In this document: in pieces, positions 5,041-5,672 of the stretch
Numbering within the stretch: position 1 is the first letter of the stretch
How the letters are laid out: the number at the start of each line of letters is the position of its first letter
Assembly (NCBI GenBank): GCA_021107495.1
Contig: JAIOSR010000492.1
Location: forward strand, 1 to 5,672
From: Desulfobacterales bacterium
GTDB taxonomy: Bacteria > Desulfobacterota > DSM-4660 > Desulfatiglandales > Desulfatiglandaceae
DNA: 5,672 nt
Direction: 5' to 3'
Notes under the pieces: generated by a model
Database searches by the model: none
Told to the model about the DNA's origin: nothing
Seen by the model: the letters and a program-made list of their open reading frames with translations, nothing else
Position numbers and translations under genes: made by a program

Positions 5041-5672
5041 CTAGCCGTTAGAAACGCCTATTGCAGGGAGCACCAAATTGTCACAGGCAGTATAGGGATC
5101 TGTCTTTCCCTTCACTATGGAATTTACAGCCTCATCAAAATCACCGGTTTCCGTAATTTTGACTAACACTTCCTCGATAAGCCGGCTCTTTATCATATCC
5201 CCCAATTCCTCACGAACCTTGTCTTCCCTTCTCCTTACCTGCCATCCACCGCAATGCTCGGTAAGATGCTTTCTATGTTTATCGATTTCCTCAAGGAGTT
5301 CTTTAACTCCTTTGTCAAAGACTGCCTGGGCTTTGAGAATCGGCGGTTTCCAATTGCCTTCCTCGTATTTCTTATGATCCATATTGATCATCAATCTCAA
5401 ATCACCTAGGGTCTTATCCGTGCCTTCCCTATCCGACTTGTTGATAAGGAATATGTCGCCCACCTCAAGGATTCCGGCCTTAATGGCCTGGATGTCGTCA
5501 CCCATTCCAGGAATCACGGTTATAATCGTGGTGTGTGCGCTTTTTACCACGTCTACCTCATCCTGGCCCACGCCGACTGTCTCCACGATGATATAATCTT
5601 TGCCCATGGCATCAAAGACATCAATGGCGCTCCGGGTGGACTGGGTCAGACCGCCGAAATGGCCGCGAGTAG
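5041..5672 (-). CDS. meaB: MeaB/ArgK-type GTPase chaperone of a B12-dependent acyl-CoA mutase, 5' end beyond the right edge
   Basis: The frame stays open to the window edge, so the Met at 5607 is internal: upstream codons read TRGHFGGLTQSTRSAIDVFDA, continuous with family sequence. 209 residues are visible, the C-terminal two thirds of a protein usually near 310-330. Visible GTPase motifs are VETVGVGQ (fragment residues 29-36, the G3/Walker B region of this family) and NKSD (77-80, the G4 guanine-binding motif, more often NKAD). The Walker A loop lies outside. The family member MeaB gates cobalamin loading and protects methylmalonyl-CoA mutase, hydrolysing GTP in the cytoplasm. No mutase gene is visible; it may lie just to the right. 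The C-terminal part has the expected helical dimerisation region. The older name ArgK (arginine transport kinase) is misleading. Confidence 0.94.
   Translation of the reverse strand, partial: TRGHFGGLTQSTRSAIDVFDAMGKDYIIVETVGVGQDEVDVVKSAHTTIITVIPGMGDDIQAIKAGILEVGDIFLINKSDREGTDKTLGDLRLMINMDHKKYEEGNWKPPILKAQAVFDKGVKELLEEIDKHRKHLTEHCGGWQVRRREDKVREELGDMIKSRLIEEVLVKITETGDFDEAVNSIVKGKTDPYTACDNLVLPAIGVSNG

Noticed and set aside
5117..5596. Two plus-strand frames opposite meaB
   Set aside because: The minus strand encodes conserved GTPase motifs throughout this stretch, and the plus-strand products are serine-rich low-information sequence.

Overview
All five protein genes in this window lie on the minus strand. 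The content points to an anaerobic, probably deltaproteobacterial (Desulfobacterota-like) heterotroph: a MeaB-type GTPase that services a B12-dependent acyl-CoA mutase, an XRE-cupin regulator, a short-chain acyl-CoA dehydrogenase, and a membrane PAS histidine kinase of the 'AHDFNN' type common in such genomes. This placement is inferred from gene content and protein style; no rRNA or other marker is present.

Read in the direction of transcription (right to left): the C-terminal two thirds of meaB (5672-5041, its 5' end beyond the right edge); a 78-residue two-helix membrane protein of unknown function (4948-4712); a 182-residue HTH-cupin regulator (4653-4105) with a palindrome just before its ribosome binding site; a 236-base spacer holding two facing heptanucleotide-repeat arrays; a complete acyl-CoA dehydrogenase (3868-2726); a 900-base spacer; and a membrane sensor kinase (1825-1, its 3' end beyond the left edge). 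The meaB, small membrane protein and regulator genes are closely spaced (92 and 58 bases) and could be one transcript. Together with the dehydrogenase they suggest short- or branched-chain acyl-CoA oxidation feeding the methylmalonyl-CoA route, with the cupin regulator as a possible local controller.

The least ordinary part is the 1826-2725 spacer. It holds a good sigma70-like promoter for the kinase, with three copies of AATGGGTAT (two direct, one inverted) against its -35 box. Behind these are two diverged modules about 160 bases apart that share four collinear motifs, each starting with a CCACGGG/CCCGTGG hairpin. An AT-rich stretch with a 13-base tandem duplication follows. The modules look like a non-coding repeat family, possibly mobilised in trans or RNA-forming; no transposase is present. 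The kinase gene and this spacer are more AT-rich than the dehydrogenase (hand counts of one 60-base line each: 18/60 G+C at 1321-1380, 34/60 at 3121-3180).
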